From contig CM026428.1 in assembly GCA_014871385.1 (NCBI GenBank), positions 356,653 to 420,652 on the forward strand: a stretch of DNA of 64,000 nucleotides. Reading direction: 5' to 3'. How positions within the stretch are numbered: the stretch's first letter is position 1; each line of letters begins with the position of its first letter. The notes under the pieces are model-generated. The model had not been told where the DNA came from, did no database searches, and worked only from the letters and a program-made list of their open reading frames with translations. The stretch is from Ceratodon purpureus (Eukaryota > Streptophyta > Bryopsida > Pseudoditrichales > Ditrichaceae). This document shows positions 63,414 to 64,000 of this stretch, one piece after another. The translations under genes and the position numbers were made by a program.

Positions 63414-64000
63414 CTTAATCCCTAAAAATCCAGGAAAGCCGAAATGGGTTTTTGCTGTTTTGGGCAGCCAAGATGAAGAGGTTAAAATTCATATTTTTGC
63501 CTAAGATTTTTACTAGATGCTCCCTATACTGCAAAGTGTATGTGGTAAAATTTTCAAAGCCAAATTCCAATTTTAAGACCTTCATCTAGAAATTTTAGGT
63601 TTCAAGTCCAAAACGGGCAGCTTAAAATTAGGGTTTTTTCAAAAAAAAAATCGTGAAATATTTTCATAAACCAAACCACCACTCAAATTCCAAAGAGACC
63701 AAAGTCAAAAAATAAACCAATTTTACAACGGCAGCCTCCAAAAATTACAAAGACAAGCTTCAAATTTTTGAATTATTTCTTTCAAAATTCGTCAAAATTT
63801 GAGATTTTGAAATTTTTCAAAAATAATTTCGCCCAAAAATAAAAAATGTATAAAGGCACCTGACCACCGTTTAGATTTTTCTAAAACCAAGTATACGTAA
63901 CGTCATACATGTTTTACGATATCAACGTTTTTAGAGCCGCTTCTAGAAAATAATTTTTATGAAGGTTCTAAAAAAGTAATAAGTCTCCAAAATTTTGCAT
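63414..64000. mobile_element. Partial TIR element related to 36894-37761, cut by the window edge
   Basis: It begins TTAATCCCTAAAAATCC, close to the TTAACCCCTAAAG terminus of the element at 36894. Internal sequence, read in the opposite orientation, matches that element: a GAGATTTTGAAATTTTTCAA block near 63800, then a CACCGTTTAGATTTTTC-like block near 63865. The right end lies outside the window. Confidence 0.6.

Overview
The window is nuclear DNA of a land plant. It carries a chloroplast thylakoid-lumen cyclophilin (CYP38 type), intron-rich genes with short GT-AG introns, a Ty1/Copia element primed by initiator tRNA-Met, a CACTA (En/Spm) element, MITE-like inverted-repeat elements and many long microsatellites. 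The conserved genes resemble those of other plants but I cannot fix the species. A non-seed plant (bryophyte or lycophyte grade) is a weak guess.

Five conserved host genes could be rebuilt exon by exon with open frames across every junction. They are an ATG18-type autophagy PROPPIN (minus, 527-2435, 4 exons, 431 aa), the AP-1 gamma-adaptin (plus, 11500-18913, 18 exons, 878 aa), an Integrator subunit 2 homologue (minus, 44728-51668, 12 exons, 1325 aa), CYP38/TLP40 (plus, 55449-58373, 7 exons, 459 aa) and a small protein with a C-terminal J-domain (minus, 58844-59553, 3 exons, 157 aa). ATG18 and AP-1 gamma each contain one intron that fits only as a non-canonical GC-AG intron. The genes act in unrelated processes: autophagy, clathrin sorting, snRNA processing, photosystem assembly and chaperoning. 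They look like independent neighbours, not a cluster.

Mobile DNA fills much of the rest. At 3920-9212 lies a nearly intact Copia element on the minus strand, with two 147-bp LTRs about 98% identical, a TTTGC target duplication, a primer binding site and a polypurine tract. Its polyprotein has one in-frame stop. Between the end of pol and the 3' LTR it carries an extra gene on the opposite strand (4133-4687), with one intron, coding for a membrane segment plus a caulimovirus VI / RNase H1-type hybrid-binding domain. This is the most unusual object in the window. At 23441-34711 lies an 11.3-kb CACTA element with CACTAGTAG termini and a CTT target duplication. It holds an interrupted Transposase_24-like gene and a 154-aa unknown ORF, but no recognisable TNP2 transposase. 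Smaller elements are a TIR-element cluster (21519-22995), an 868-bp TIR element with TGT target duplication (36894-37761) and an inverted relative at the right edge (63414 onward), a 131-bp foldback element (42269-42399) and a 5'-truncated poly(A) retroposon with a 16-bp target duplication (63236-63372).

Pentanucleotide arrays are prominent near genes: (CTCTG)n of about 520 bp, (GGGAA)n of about 350 bp, plus short (GGGGT)n, (GGGAC)n and (CTCGA)n runs. The stretches 18914-21518, 35041-44727 and 61576-63235 contain no gene I can support.
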